DNA of 64,000 nt from Geotoga petraea. Lineage in GTDB: Bacteria > Thermotogota > Thermotogae > Petrotogales > Petrotogaceae. A program made the position numbers and the translations under genes. Location of the stretch: assembly GCF_900102615.1 (NCBI RefSeq), contig NZ_FMYV01000006.1, positions 112,644 through 176,643 of the forward strand, read 5' to 3'. Below are positions 34,741 through 44,745 of this stretch, one piece after another (positions within the stretch are counted from its first letter, which is position 1; each line of letters opens with the position of its first letter). The notes beneath the pieces are model-generated. The model searched no databases and was not told where the DNA came from. It saw only the letters and a program-made list of their open reading frames with translations.

Positions 34741-34768
34741 AAAGGATGCTCAGCATCCTTTATTTTTT
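34741..34768. terminator. terminator between accessory island and sbcC
   Basis: AAAGGATG / CATCCTTT with a 5-base loop; T-rich on the plus side and partly on the minus side. It overlaps the sbcC stop codon, so it may serve both directions. Confidence 0.75.
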
Positions 34769-37700
34769 TATGGTACTCCCTTGTTTGCTTGGGATAATTT
34801 CAATTTTTGAATTTATTCTTTCTTTTAATTCACTTACATGGGATATAATTCCAACCATTCTTCCCGAATTGTGCAGCTCAGTTAACACTTCTATTGCGTT
34901 GTCTAAAGAATTTGTGTCCAGGCTCCCAAATCCTTCGTCTATAAAGATTGTGTCAAGGGCGACACCGCCAGAATGACTTTGAACAACGTCTGCGAGTCCT
35001 AAGGCAAGGGATAAAGCAGCTTTAAAACTTTCTCCGCCGGATAGAGTTTTTATTTCTCTTTTTTTTGCAGTGTAGTTGTCGAAGACCATTATTTCAAGTC
35101 CTTCTTTTTTTCTCCCATCTATTACTTTTGAAGCTCTGTAAAGTCTGTATCTGTTTTCTGTTAGTTTTTTTAACCTCTGATTTGCTCTGGATAATATTTC
35201 TTCAAAGTAATAAGCAAGTACATATTTGCTCAAACTAATTTTTGAATTATTATTACCCGTGCTTACGTCTTTAATGCTTTTTATGGTTTCGAATTCTTTT
35301 TCTTTTTCTGCCGTTTCTTTTTTTATAGTTTCGATGGATTCTATAGTTTTTTTCAAATCTTTTATTTTGTATTCGAGATTTGATTCTTGTTTTATTATTG
35401 TTTCTATTTCTTCAGTTAGTTTTTCTATCATTTCTGAAAGAGGTACTTCGTTTATTTTTCTGATATTTTTTGTTGATTTTTCAAGATCATTTAGCAAACT
35501 TTTTTTGTTTTGTATGTTTTCTCTGTATTCTTTTATTTCTTTTTCTATATGGGTTATGTTGTCTATTTGTTTTTTAAAAGTTTCATATTCTTCCAAGGTT
35601 TGAAATTGCATTTTTTGAATCATGGCTTCAAAATTTTTCTTTTCTTGGGATACTTTTGCAGTTAAATTTTCTATATCTTGTTTCAGAGTTTTTATGGTAC
35701 CTTTTACAGAGTTTACGGTTTTTGAAGTTTCTTCTGATTCTTTTTTTATTTGATGGTAGTTTTTTTCTGTTTTTTGTATAAAATCGTTGTTTTCTTCTAT
35801 TGATTTTTTAATTTGTTCTTCAGTTTTGTTTTCAATTTGTTCAGATAAATTTTGTATGTCCTTTTTTAGACTGATTTCCTGTGTTTTTAAACTGTTTATT
35901 TGTTTGTTTTGTGTTTCTTTTTGTTCTTCCAGAGTTTTCAGCTGTTCTTTTATTTGTTTGTTTTGTAGTTTTTTATTTTTTATTTCTTGAGATATTTTTG
36001 ATTTTTTATCAAACTCTTCTTTTTGTTTTTTCAGAGAATCTTCCAAAGAATTAATAATCTCTTCTAAATGAGATTTTATTTCTTTTTTGTCTTTTGGTAA
36101 CAATTCAAGTTCGCTGCAAATTCTTTTGTATTCAGATATCACAAAAGAAGCGGTTTCGTTGTATTCTTTTGATATTTCTTCGAATTTTTTTTGTGTTTCT
36201 GAATTTTGTTTTTCTTGTTTTTGGAGTTTTTTGTTTAATTCTTTGAGTTCTTCTTCAGTTATCATATCCTCGTTTTTCTCTGCCGGTGAAGGGTGGTGTG
36301 TAGATCCGCAGACCGGGCAAGGTTCTCCTTCTACCAATTTGGAAGCAAGAAAATAGGATTGAGAATCAATTAGTTTTTGAGTTTTTTCATGATATTCAGA
36401 TCTTAATTTTTTTAAAATCGCTTCGTTGTTCTCTTTTTCTGTTTTTACCTTTTTGAAATTGGAATATATGTTTTCAAATTCAGTGTATTTTTGCTTTAAT
36501 AATTTTGTGGAGTTGTATATTTTGTTTAATTCTTTTATTTTATTTTCCAGTATTTCCATGTTTATGTCTTCATTTTTATTTATGAATTCTTCGTTTTTTT
36601 CAAATTCTTTTTTGTTTTCAGAGATTTTGGTTTCTATATTTTTTAATTTTTCTTCTTCTTTTTTTATTTCTATCAGTGTTTTTTCGTGGTTTGATTTTGT
36701 TTTGTTTAGAGTTTTTATTTTTTCAAATTTTTTATTTAAGTCTTCTACTTCTTTTTTAACCGCCGATATCTTCTGATAATCCCCTTCTATTTTTGGAAGT
36801 TTTTTGTTTATTATTTCTTGTTTTTTCAAACTTTCTTCTAAAATTAAGTTTTGTTTTTCATGTTGATTTTGTTTTTCAGATAGTTGTTGTTTGTATTCTT
36901 TATATTTTTCTTCGTAAGGTATTATTTTTTCAGCCTTTTTTATCTTTTCAAGCTGTTTTTCTTTGGTTTTTATAGTTTCTTCATTTTTCAACAGATCTTG
37001 TAATTCTTTTTGAATCTCTTCTTTTTTATTCAGTAGTTCGTTATCTTTTTTTATTCTTTCAAGATGTGAATTCAATTCTTTTTGTTTTTGCTGTTTTTTT
37101 GATTTTTCTTCATTTACCTTGTTTTTTGTTTTTTCATTTTTTTCTATTTCTATAGTTATTTGAGAAATAAGTTCTTCAGTGTTTATGTATTCTGAATTTA
37201 TTAGTTCCTGGTATTTTTCTGAGTCTATTGAAACTTTTTCTGCGATTGTTTTGGTTTTTAGTTTGAAATCTTTTAATATTTTTTCTAATTCGATGTATTT
37301 TTCAACTATTTTGTTTTCGAACTGTTCGTATATGCTTATATCGAATATTTTTTTGAAAATTTCTGCTCTTTCGTCTGAACCGGCCAATATTAATTTTCTG
37401 AATTCTCCTTGTGGAATCATCATTATTTGTCTGAATTGATTGTAATCCAAGTTCAAGTATTTTTTTACTATTTCAGTAACTTCATCTGCTCCATATCCCT
37501 CGCTTATTAGCTCTTCGTTTTTGTATATTTTTATGTCAGCTGTTGTTCGGTTTTCTGTTAATCCGTCTCCTCTTTTTTTTGCCCTCATATATGTAGGAGT
37601 TCTGTTTATTTTTATTTTTTTATCTTTTAGCATAAATTCAAATTCAACAAAAGTATCCGTGTTTTCGTCTGCAAAATCAGACCTTGAATTTGCATTTCCC

Positions 37701-37885
37701 CTTTCTCCCATAGATCCATTTCCGTATAGGGCAAAACATATAGCATCGAAAATGGTTGTTTTTCCAGCCCCTGTTGGGCCGGTAATTAAGAATAATCTAT
37801 CGTTTTTTAATTTCTCAAAATCTATTTCCTGTTCTTCTAAAAATGGGCCAAAAGCCTTAAATTTTAGTTTTAAAGGTTTCATCAT
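34760..37885 (-). CDS. sbcC: exonuclease subunit SbcC (Rad50-like)
   Basis: 1041 residues. The N-terminal ATPase half has GPTGAGKTTIFDAICFALYG; long coiled coils follow, interrupted near residue 520 by the zinc hook CPVCG; the C-terminal half has LSGGESFKAALSLALGLADV and TIFIDEGFGSLD. With SbcD it forms the ATP-dependent nuclease that cleaves hairpins and processes double-strand breaks. ATG 37885 overlaps the sbcD stop by 4 bp (ATGA). Confidence 0.97.
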   Translation of the reverse strand: MMKPLKLKFKAFGPFLEEQEIDFEKLKNDRLFLITGPTGAGKTTIFDAICFALYGNGSMGERGNANSRSDFADENTDTFVEFEFMLKDKKIKINRTPTYMRAKKRGDGLTENRTTADIKIYKNEELISEGYGADEVTEIVKKYLNLDYNQFRQIMMIPQGEFRKLILAGSDERAEIFKKIFDISIYEQFENKIVEKYIELEKILKDFKLKTKTIAEKVSIDSEKYQELINSEYINTEELISQITIEIEKNEKTKNKVNEEKSKKQQKQKELNSHLERIKKDNELLNKKEEIQKELQDLLKNEETIKTKEKQLEKIKKAEKIIPYEEKYKEYKQQLSEKQNQHEKQNLILEESLKKQEIINKKLPKIEGDYQKISAVKKEVEDLNKKFEKIKTLNKTKSNHEKTLIEIKKEEEKLKNIETKISENKKEFEKNEEFINKNEDINMEILENKIKELNKIYNSTKLLKQKYTEFENIYSNFKKVKTEKENNEAILKKLRSEYHEKTQKLIDSQSYFLASKLVEGEPCPVCGSTHHPSPAEKNEDMITEEELKELNKKLQKQEKQNSETQKKFEEISKEYNETASFVISEYKRICSELELLPKDKKEIKSHLEEIINSLEDSLKKQKEEFDKKSKISQEIKNKKLQNKQIKEQLKTLEEQKETQNKQINSLKTQEISLKKDIQNLSEQIENKTEEQIKKSIEENNDFIQKTEKNYHQIKKESEETSKTVNSVKGTIKTLKQDIENLTAKVSQEKKNFEAMIQKMQFQTLEEYETFKKQIDNITHIEKEIKEYRENIQNKKSLLNDLEKSTKNIRKINEVPLSEMIEKLTEEIETIIKQESNLEYKIKDLKKTIESIETIKKETAEKEKEFETIKSIKDVSTGNNNSKISLSKYVLAYYFEEILSRANQRLKKLTENRYRLYRASKVIDGRKKEGLEIMVFDNYTAKKREIKTLSGGESFKAALSLALGLADVVQSHSGGVALDTIFIDEGFGSLDTNSLDNAIEVLTELHNSGRMVGIISHVSELKERINSKIEIIPSKQGSTIKK

Positions 37886-39009
37886 TTATCACTTCTTTTT
37901 GTCAATATTTCGTTGAATATGTTTTCAACAATTTCTTTTTCTTCTTTTTTTATTTGGGTTTGTTTTACCTCTTCATAGAATGATTCAAAAAGTTCAACTG
38001 GCGAAATATCTTTTATGTTTTTGTCAGATGTTTTTATATCGTCATTGGTTTTTAAGTTTGGGAAATCTAAAGACAGAACGTTCGGAAACTTTGAACGTAG
38101 CTTGTTTATAGCGTCATAAACAGGTTTTTCGTTTTCCAAAATTATTTGTAAGTAATCATCTGTTGATTCTTCTTTCATGATTTCATCGAACAGCCCTTTC
38201 ATTACTCTCATGTCTCTTTCTGTTTCAAAAGATATTTTTTGAACATCTATATTTCCTTTTTCTTTTATTTTAACTAAGTTCATCCCTTTTTTATTGTTTG
38301 ATTCGCTGAATGAATATTTTAAGAGAGAACCTGAATAATTTATCTTTTCATTTTTGAATTTTTGTGGTCTGTGAAGATGGCCAAGGGCTACATAATCGAA
38401 AATTTCAAAAACAGAAAAATCTACGAATTCACTTCCTCCAATTGAAAGTGGTCTTTCAGATTCACTTTCTTCTCCTCCCATTATGTACTCGTGGGATATT
38501 AGAATGTTTCTTTCTTTTTCGTTTATATTTATGTTATCTATGTAATGTTTTAAAGCTTGTGTTTTGTTTTCAAAGTCAATTTCAAAAATATCCCTTGCCT
38601 TTTGAAATTCAACATAAGGCAGTAAATAAAAATTTACAGGACCAAAAGAATCGTTAAAAGTAACTTTTTTAATTTCTTTTTTCAATGTTCCTTCGATGTG
38701 AAGATCCATTCCAGATAGGATTCCGTTTAAGAATTCCAGCCTTTCCGAGCTGTCGTGGTTTCCAGATATTATGAGAGTTGGTATCTTCATTTCAAGAACT
38801 ATTTTAGATAGTGTTTTGTTCAAAAGGTTTACAGCTTCTGAAGGAGGTACAGCTCTGTCGTACAAATCTCCAGCTATTATTAAAACATCTGGTTTGTTTT
38901 GTTTTAGGTAAGTTATAAAGTTGTTCAAAATATATTTTTGGTCTTCTGTCATATAGTTAGAATAGATTATTTTTCCAAGATGCCAGTCGGCTGTGTGTAT
39001 AATTTTCAT
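37882..39009 (-). CDS. sbcD: exonuclease subunit SbcD (Mre11-like)
   Basis: 375 residues, metallophosphoesterase nuclease. Metal-binding motifs are in order: HTADWHLGK, AGDLYDRAVPP, SGNHDSSERL, SHEY and ALGHLHRPQ. It is first of a two-gene operon with sbcC. Length and motifs are normal for the family. Confidence 0.97.
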   Translation of the reverse strand: MKIIHTADWHLGKIIYSNYMTEDQKYILNNFITYLKQNKPDVLIIAGDLYDRAVPPSEAVNLLNKTLSKIVLEMKIPTLIISGNHDSSERLEFLNGILSGMDLHIEGTLKKEIKKVTFNDSFGPVNFYLLPYVEFQKARDIFEIDFENKTQALKHYIDNININEKERNILISHEYIMGGEESESERPLSIGGSEFVDFSVFEIFDYVALGHLHRPQKFKNEKINYSGSLLKYSFSESNNKKGMNLVKIKEKGNIDVQKISFETERDMRVMKGLFDEIMKEESTDDYLQIILENEKPVYDAINKLRSKFPNVLSLDFPNLKTNDDIKTSDKNIKDISPVELFESFYEEVKQTQIKKEEKEIVENIFNEILTKRSDK

Positions 39010-39153
39010 TCTATCCCTCTTTTCTTGAATATTAATTTATATATAAAATATAAGCTTGTCCATCTGTAAAGAACAAATCTCCGTTAAATATTTTTTCTTA
39101 TTAGTTTGCTTTGAAAACAATTAAAAGGTTATTTAATGTGGTGATTTGACTGA

Positions 39154-40653
39154 TTAATTATCACCCAAAGGAATTGAGTAGTTAAACCCAATTATTATAT
39201 AGCCAATTAGAGCAGAAATTACTATTATTGATGTAATTACTTTTTCCTTGAAAACAGGTTTTGTGTAATTTATTTCTGGTTTTTTTGACATGAAATATTC
39301 AGAAAGACTTATTGCTATAATCAGCCAAATTGCACCAGATAAATATCCCCCCAAAACATCGCTTAAATAATGTACTCCAAGGTAAAGTCTGCTGAATCCT
39401 ATCAAAATTATTATGGCAAATCCACTGAAAAATATATTTGTTTTACGTTTCCATTTTGAAAAGTTTCTTATTAATAAATAAGTTAAAAATCCATAAAAAG
39501 ACATTGCAATTGTTGCATGCCCACTTGGAAAAGAAAATGTGTTTTCGATATAAAGAGCAGTGTCAGGTCTTGAGCGGTGTAATATTATTTTTCCCAAAGA
39601 AGTGAAAATTTCACTTCCTATAATACTCAATAACAAAGGAGTTATGTAATTTCTTTTATTTTTTATCCATAAAATAGTTATAGTAGAAACTGTGAATATT
39701 GTAATTGTTTCCCATTTACCAAGTAAAGTTATCCAAAAAAAGAATTTTGTGAGTGTTGCACTTCTAAAAACTGCTATTAAATTTTCTAATCTTATATCTG
39801 CAGTAACAATGCTATCTGAATTTATCACGTCTTCAACTATTCCACCAAACATTCCCAAAGCGTAAATCAAAGCTATTGTTAATAGAGTCAAGGGTAATCC
39901 ATAAAAATTATTTTTATCAAATCTTCTCTTCAAAAAAGAAAAAAACTTTTTATGTTTTGCAACATATTTTTTTATATTTGGATTATCAACGATGGCTTGT
40001 CTTGTTGATTTTAAAAATGATATCAGCAAATCAAGAAAACTTTCTCCTCTATTTGCAGCTACGGTTTTTATTATGTAGAATATAACAAAGATTACAAATA
40101 TAATGGCTAAGAAAAATCCAGTACGTGTTAACCATATTTTTGCTACATCGATAGATTGTGAGAAAAAATAACCAGGCAAAGTCCAAGATATTCCCCAACC
40201 TATTGCTCCTAAAAAGTTCCAAAGCATGAAAGAAGATCTTTTCATTTTAAAAGTTCCCGCTATTAAAGGAGCAATTTCTTTAATACTTGGTATAAATCTT
40301 CCAATAAAAACACTCATTGACCCATGTTCATCGAAGAATTTTTGACCTTTTTTAAAATGAGCAGGTTTTACAAACCAAAATCCTTTTTCAAATATCTTTG
40401 TTCCATACTTTTCCCCAATGAAATAATTAAAATTGTCACCAAGAACAGCTCCTGCAATGGCAAATATTATTAGATAAAACAAGTTGAAATATCCTTCTGC
40501 AGCCATTCCTCCCATAAATAATAATATTGTTGAACCAGGTATTAATAATCCTATTCCTATAGCGGTTTCAGCAAGTGCAACAATAAGAGCAATTAAATAT
40601 CCAAATGTATTATAATCATTTATCGAATTAAGAAAAGATTGTATATAATCCAT
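39154..40653 (-). CDS. DedA-PAP2 fusion membrane protein
   Basis: 499 residues with two parts. Residues 1-210 are a DedA/VTT domain (ETAIGIGLLIPGSTILLFMG, then GRFIPSIKEIAPLIAGTF). Residues about 270-470 are a PAP2 phosphatase with KIILHRSRPD, FPSGHATIAM and SRLYLGVHYLSDVLGG. DedA proteins translocate undecaprenyl phosphate and PAP2 proteins dephosphorylate undecaprenyl pyrophosphate or other lipid phosphates; the fusion may couple these steps in the membrane. It is divergent from a second PAP2 gene at 40780. Confidence 0.9.
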   Translation of the reverse strand: MDYIQSFLNSINDYNTFGYLIALIVALAETAIGIGLLIPGSTILLFMGGMAAEGYFNLFYLIIFAIAGAVLGDNFNYFIGEKYGTKIFEKGFWFVKPAHFKKGQKFFDEHGSMSVFIGRFIPSIKEIAPLIAGTFKMKRSSFMLWNFLGAIGWGISWTLPGYFFSQSIDVAKIWLTRTGFFLAIIFVIFVIFYIIKTVAANRGESFLDLLISFLKSTRQAIVDNPNIKKYVAKHKKFFSFLKRRFDKNNFYGLPLTLLTIALIYALGMFGGIVEDVINSDSIVTADIRLENLIAVFRSATLTKFFFWITLLGKWETITIFTVSTITILWIKNKRNYITPLLLSIIGSEIFTSLGKIILHRSRPDTALYIENTFSFPSGHATIAMSFYGFLTYLLIRNFSKWKRKTNIFFSGFAIIILIGFSRLYLGVHYLSDVLGGYLSGAIWLIIAISLSEYFMSKKPEINYTKPVFKEKVITSIIVISALIGYIIIGFNYSIPLGDN

Positions 40654-40779
40654 AATGCCCTCCTAATATAATTCTACTATATTTTCTTAATTTTCTTAAA
40701 AAAAGTAAGATAGTAATTGTTATGTAATTTTAATAGAATTATTATAAACTGTAGTAAATGACGTAAGCGAGGTGCATAT

Positions 40780-41406
40780 ATGAAAAAAATTTTTTTAATT
40801 ATTTTTTTTGTAATAACATTTTTAGTTTCTTTTGCTGAAAATAATTTGAAGAAAGATTTATTTAAAAAAAGTTTAGCAGGAGTCTCGCTTTCTATGGGGA
40901 GCTATTTTTTTGATGAACAAATTAGAAATATGACAAGTGATTTTGGCTTTGAATTTGGTGAGATTATAGATACTAAAGTTATGATTGGAACAAGTACGGC
41001 TTTGTATGTTTCGTCATATTTTATTAATGATGAATATTTTTCAAAAACATCATTTCAGAGTTTATCTTCCTCGTTTATAACCGGGGGAACAATACTCGCC
41101 TTGAAATTATTGGTAGGAAGAGCAAGACCATATATGAATCAAGGGAAAGATAGTTTCGAGCTTTTTAGAGGTATAGATTCAGACGATTATCGTTCTTTTC
41201 CTTCAGCGCATTCGGGGTTATCCTGGGCAATAACAACTCCATATGCAGAAAGGTATTCGAAATGGTTGTATATTATTCCAACGATTATTTCTGGATTTAG
41301 AGTTATCGAAGATAAACATTGGACTTCAGACGTAGTTTTTGGGAGTTTAATAGGGTTTTTAACTGGAAAGATGGCATATGAAAAAGAGTTTTATATAAGC
41401 TTTTAA
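40780..41406 (+). CDS. PAP2-family phosphatase with signal peptide
   Basis: 208 residues. After a signal-like start (MKKIFLIIFFVITFLVSFAE) it has the PAP2 motifs KLLVGRARPYMNQG, SFPSAHSGLSWAI and RVIEDKHWTSDVVFGSLIG. It may act on lipid phosphates in the envelope. It has fewer clear membrane helices than the DedA-PAP2 fusion, so it may be an outer-envelope or periplasmic type, as some Gram-negative PAP2 proteins are. Confidence 0.85.
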   Translation: MKKIFLIIFFVITFLVSFAENNLKKDLFKKSLAGVSLSMGSYFFDEQIRNMTSDFGFEFGEIIDTKVMIGTSTALYVSSYFINDEYFSKTSFQSLSSSFITGGTILALKLLVGRARPYMNQGKDSFELFRGIDSDDYRSFPSAHSGLSWAITTPYAERYSKWLYIIPTIISGFRVIEDKHWTSDVVFGSLIGFLTGKMAYEKEFYISF

Positions 41407-41437
41407 TGTTTTTGCACAATAATTTGATTATAAAAAC

Positions 41438-41474
41438 AAAGGCAATTTATCCAAAATGGATAAACTGCCTTTTT
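41438..41474. terminator. bidirectional terminator
   Basis: 16-base arms starting AAAGGCAATTTATCC pair with TGGATAAACTGCCTTT (one G-U or mismatch), T-rich on the plus side. It serves the PAP2 gene and perhaps the convergent gamma-glutamyltransferase gene. Confidence 0.8.
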
Positions 41475-41476
41475 AT

Positions 41477-43087
41477 TTAATATACAGCTATTTGACTATC
41501 TGTTCTTGGTTCGGTCCCTCCACAATAAACGTTGTTATCCATTCTCCAAATAATTTGACCTCTTCCAAAAGAACCCGAATTGAGCATCACTTTTACATCA
41601 TGGCCTTTGTTTGAAAGCATTTGAGCTAAATGTTCTGGAAAGTTTTTTTCTACATATACGGTGTTGTTTTCTATCCATTGCCATCTTGGTGCATCTAAAG
41701 CAGCTTGTGGGTTTAAACCTTTATCCAACATATTTAAAATCACCTGTAAATGACCTTGAGGTTGCATATAACCACCCATAACCCCAAAAGGCCCAACTGG
41801 TTTTCCATTTTTTGTGATGAATCCAGGAATTATTGTGTGGTATGTTTTTTTGTTTGGTTTTAAATAATTTGAGTGTTCAGGGTTTAAAGAAAATGTATGT
41901 CCCCTATTTTGCATGGCAATACCAGTTTCTGGTATTACAATTCCCGAACCAAAACCCATATAATTTGATTGTATGAATGAAACCATATTTCCCCATTTAT
42001 CTGCTGTAGCAAGGTAAACAGTACCGCCTTTAGGAAGTTTTCCAGGCTTAGGAAGATTGGCGTAATGGTCAATTAATCCTCTTCTTTTTTTAGCGTATTC
42101 AAGAGATAGAAGTTCATCAAGGTCAACTTTCATATGGTCTATATCAGTTATATATTCTTTGCCATCTGAAAAAGCTAATTTTAAAGCCTCTATGGCATTA
42201 TGGTAAAAATAGATTTCGTTTTCATCTTTCATATTGATTTCATTTAGTATATTTAAAGCCATTAAAGTTATTATTCCCTGTCCATTTGGAGGGAGTTCCC
42301 ATATTTCATGGTCTCTATAGTCTACGTTTAAAGGTCTTACCCATTCAACTTTATGGTTTTTAAGGTCTTCTTTTCTTAAAAAACCACCATTTTCTTTCAT
42401 AAATTTATCTATTTTATATGCTATTTCACCCTCATAAAATTCTTTTGCATTACTTTCTGCTATCATTTTTAAGGTTTTTGCATGATTTTTTAAAGTTATT
42501 TTTTCACCTATTTTTGGGGCTTTTCCATTTAATGAAAAAGTTTTAAAAAACTCTTCAAACTCATTTCCCTTTAATATTTTTTTATAACCAGAAAAAGCTC
42601 TTTCCCAGCTGTTTCCCAAAACAGGCGAAACAGGATATCCGTATTCAGCATACTCTATGGCTGGTTCTAAGTTTTCTTTTAATGTGAGATTCCCAAATTT
42701 TTCTGTCATTTCTGCCCAGGATTTAACAGCACCAGGCGTTGTTACGGGAATAGCTCCCACCTTTGGCATTTGTTCGTATCCCATTTCTTTTAGTTTTGGT
42801 GAAGAAATATCCATTGGAGATCTTCCAGAAGAATTCATCCCGTGGATTTCTCCATCAGCAGTTGAAAATATTGCAAAAGAATCAGATCCAATTCCATTTG
42901 AAGTTGGTTCTACAACTGTTAATGCGGCAGCTGTGGCTACTGCAGCATCTATGGCATTACCACCTTTTCTCAAGATGTGAAGCCCTGCTTGTGAAGCTAA
43001 AGGTTGGGAAGTAGCTACCATGCCGTTTTCTCCAAAAACATTCATTCTTTTTGATTTGTATGGGTTGTATAAAAAATCAAAGTCCAT
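41477..43087 (-). CDS. ggt: gamma-glutamyltransferase-family protein
   Basis: 536 residues of the Ntn-hydrolase GGT family. The N-terminal half includes GMVATSQPLASQAGLHILRK and GGNAIDAAVATAA; the small-subunit start is GGTVYLATADKWGNM, with the threonine expected to become the catalytic N-terminus after self-cleavage; later FGVMGGYMQPQGHLQV fits. No signal peptide is visible, so it may be cytoplasmic as in YwrD-type proteins. Role: hydrolysis or transfer of gamma-glutamyl or acyl groups; substrate not determinable. Confidence 0.88.
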   Translation of the reverse strand: MDFDFLYNPYKSKRMNVFGENGMVATSQPLASQAGLHILRKGGNAIDAAVATAAALTVVEPTSNGIGSDSFAIFSTADGEIHGMNSSGRSPMDISSPKLKEMGYEQMPKVGAIPVTTPGAVKSWAEMTEKFGNLTLKENLEPAIEYAEYGYPVSPVLGNSWERAFSGYKKILKGNEFEEFFKTFSLNGKAPKIGEKITLKNHAKTLKMIAESNAKEFYEGEIAYKIDKFMKENGGFLRKEDLKNHKVEWVRPLNVDYRDHEIWELPPNGQGIITLMALNILNEINMKDENEIYFYHNAIEALKLAFSDGKEYITDIDHMKVDLDELLSLEYAKKRRGLIDHYANLPKPGKLPKGGTVYLATADKWGNMVSFIQSNYMGFGSGIVIPETGIAMQNRGHTFSLNPEHSNYLKPNKKTYHTIIPGFITKNGKPVGPFGVMGGYMQPQGHLQVILNMLDKGLNPQAALDAPRWQWIENNTVYVEKNFPEHLAQMLSNKGHDVKVMLNSGSFGRGQIIWRMDNNVYCGGTEPRTDSQIAVY

Positions 43088-43235
43088 ATTAATTCGCCCC
43101 CCTTATTATATTTACTCTATTATATCATTAAAAAAGAAGCCGAAAAAATCAGCCCCTTAATTGAATATTATGGAAATATAAAAATGTTTAATTTACATAT
43201 TTCTGCAAAGTATTTTTGTTAGAGTCTTTCACTTT

Positions 43236-44075
43236 TTATATATATATCACAAATGCACCGGCTATTAGTATTATGGTGCCTATTACTCTTAAAGAGACCT
43301 TTTCTTTGAATATGTATTTTGCAAAAAAAGCTGTAACTAAAGAAGATACCATTGATACTGGTTCAGCGATGCTTACATCTATATATTTAAAAGCATTTAA
43401 GAGTGCTATATAAGAATAAGCATTTGTAAACCCGCCAGCCAACATGTCATATTTTTTAGTTTTTATTAGGTTTAAATGGGGTTTTATGCTTTTAAATTTT
43501 ATTAAGGTTAGTATTGTAAAGTTTAAGCTGACAACAAGATATATACCAACAGAATAACCGACTGGTGAAATATCTTCTACGAAATGTCCATCAATAGTTC
43601 TTCCAATCGCCATTAATCCAGACGAAATAAGCATGGCAACAGCACCTTTACTCCTGCCAATGTTTTTATATGATTCGAGAAGTGATCTGTCTTTTTTTAA
43701 ATAAGAAACACCATAAAGCATAAGTAAACTTCCAACAATTTTGAAAATAGTTATCTTTTCATCTAAAAAAATTGCAGTTGTTATTATTAGAAATATTACA
43801 TTCATGTTGTATAGGGGTGCAATGATAGAGGCATCTTCATTGGATAACGCATAAACATATAAGAAAAATGAGATAGTGTATATAGTTCCAGCGATGAGCG
43901 CTATTTTAAATATTTCAAAATTTAAAGTATAAAAAAATGGAGCCATCATTAAAAACGAGGTTGTAAAAAACCCCCAAGAAGATAGTAGTTCATCATTCCC
44001 TTGGGAAATCTTTTTCCCGGCTATTCTTTCGTAGCCAAGTAGTAGTATTCTTATACTTATCCATAAAAAAGCCAT
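43236..44075 (-). CDS. EamA/DMT-family permease
   Basis: About 279 residues with ten membrane segments in two repeats, typical EamA. The second repeat ends AEPVSMVSSLVTAFFAKYIF then KVSLRVIGTIILIAGAF. ATG 44075 (MAFLWISIRIL) follows GGGGGAT and is preferred over ATG 44096. Substrate unknown. Confidence 0.85.
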   Translation of the reverse strand: MAFLWISIRILLLGYERIAGKKISQGNDELLSSWGFFTTSFLMMAPFFYTLNFEIFKIALIAGTIYTISFFLYVYALSNEDASIIAPLYNMNVIFLIITTAIFLDEKITIFKIVGSLLMLYGVSYLKKDRSLLESYKNIGRSKGAVAMLISSGLMAIGRTIDGHFVEDISPVGYSVGIYLVVSLNFTILTLIKFKSIKPHLNLIKTKKYDMLAGGFTNAYSYIALLNAFKYIDVSIAEPVSMVSSLVTAFFAKYIFKEKVSLRVIGTIILIAGAFVIYI

Positions 44076-44150
44076 TTTATCCCCCAATTTTTTCAATAAT
44101 GATATGTTATAATTTATTATAACAGAAATCTGTAAAAGGGGAGATTATTT

Positions 44151-44708
44151 ATGAATAAAAATGAAGCTATTAAAGAAATTGAGCGCAATTTATCAGAAAG
44201 CAATTTAAGAAAACATTGTTACGCTGTTGGAGCTATTATGAGAGAATTGGCTTTGAAGTTGGATAAAGACCCGGATGAATGGGAAATAGCTGGTATAATA
44301 CATGATTTAGATTACGAAATGACAAAAGATGAAGTAGAAATGCATGCTAAAAAAACTGTTGAAATGCTCGGAGATAGAGTTGACCAAGATATAAAAGATG
44401 CCATTTTAGCCCATAATGACCAAAAGAATTTAGAAAAAGATATAGAGATTGCTTTATATGCTGCTGACCAAATTTCTGGATTGATAACAGCGTCCGTATT
44501 GGTTAGACCAGGTAAAGATATAGAAACTCTGAAAGTTAAATCTTTAAAGAAAAAATTTAAAGATAAATCTTTTGCAGCAGGAGCAGACAGAGAAAGAATA
44601 AAAGTGATTGAGGAGTTGGGTATTGAATTGAACGAATTTTTTCAAATTGCAATTGATGGGATGAAAAAAGAAAAAGAGATTTTAGGACTGGATGGGCAGT
44701 CTGAGTGA
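44151..44708 (+). CDS. HD-domain phosphohydrolase
   Basis: 185 residues. The HD motif is in AGIIHDLDYE, with an upstream histidine in KHCYAVGAIMRELA and a later AILAHNDQKN, matching small metal-dependent HD hydrolases (nucleotide or cyclic nucleotide phosphohydrolases). The ATG follows AAAAGGGGAG. It stands alone before an exported protein gene. Substrate unknown. Confidence 0.85.
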   Translation: MNKNEAIKEIERNLSESNLRKHCYAVGAIMRELALKLDKDPDEWEIAGIIHDLDYEMTKDEVEMHAKKTVEMLGDRVDQDIKDAILAHNDQKNLEKDIEIALYAADQISGLITASVLVRPGKDIETLKVKSLKKKFKDKSFAAGADRERIKVIEELGIELNEFFQIAIDGMKKEKEILGLDGQSE

Positions 44709-44745
44709 TATATAATGGATACTAAATTCAAGGAGAGTGGTTTTT

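Noticed and set aside
34608..34742. 44-codon hydrophobic frame as a real gene
   Set aside because: It lacks a ribosome site, which belongs instead to a three-codon frame, and has no support beyond being open.
35226..37916. Long plus-strand open frames opposite sbcC
   Set aside because: They are low-complexity Phe/Ser-rich shadows of the Lys/Glu-rich coiled-coil coding strand and have no ribosome sites.
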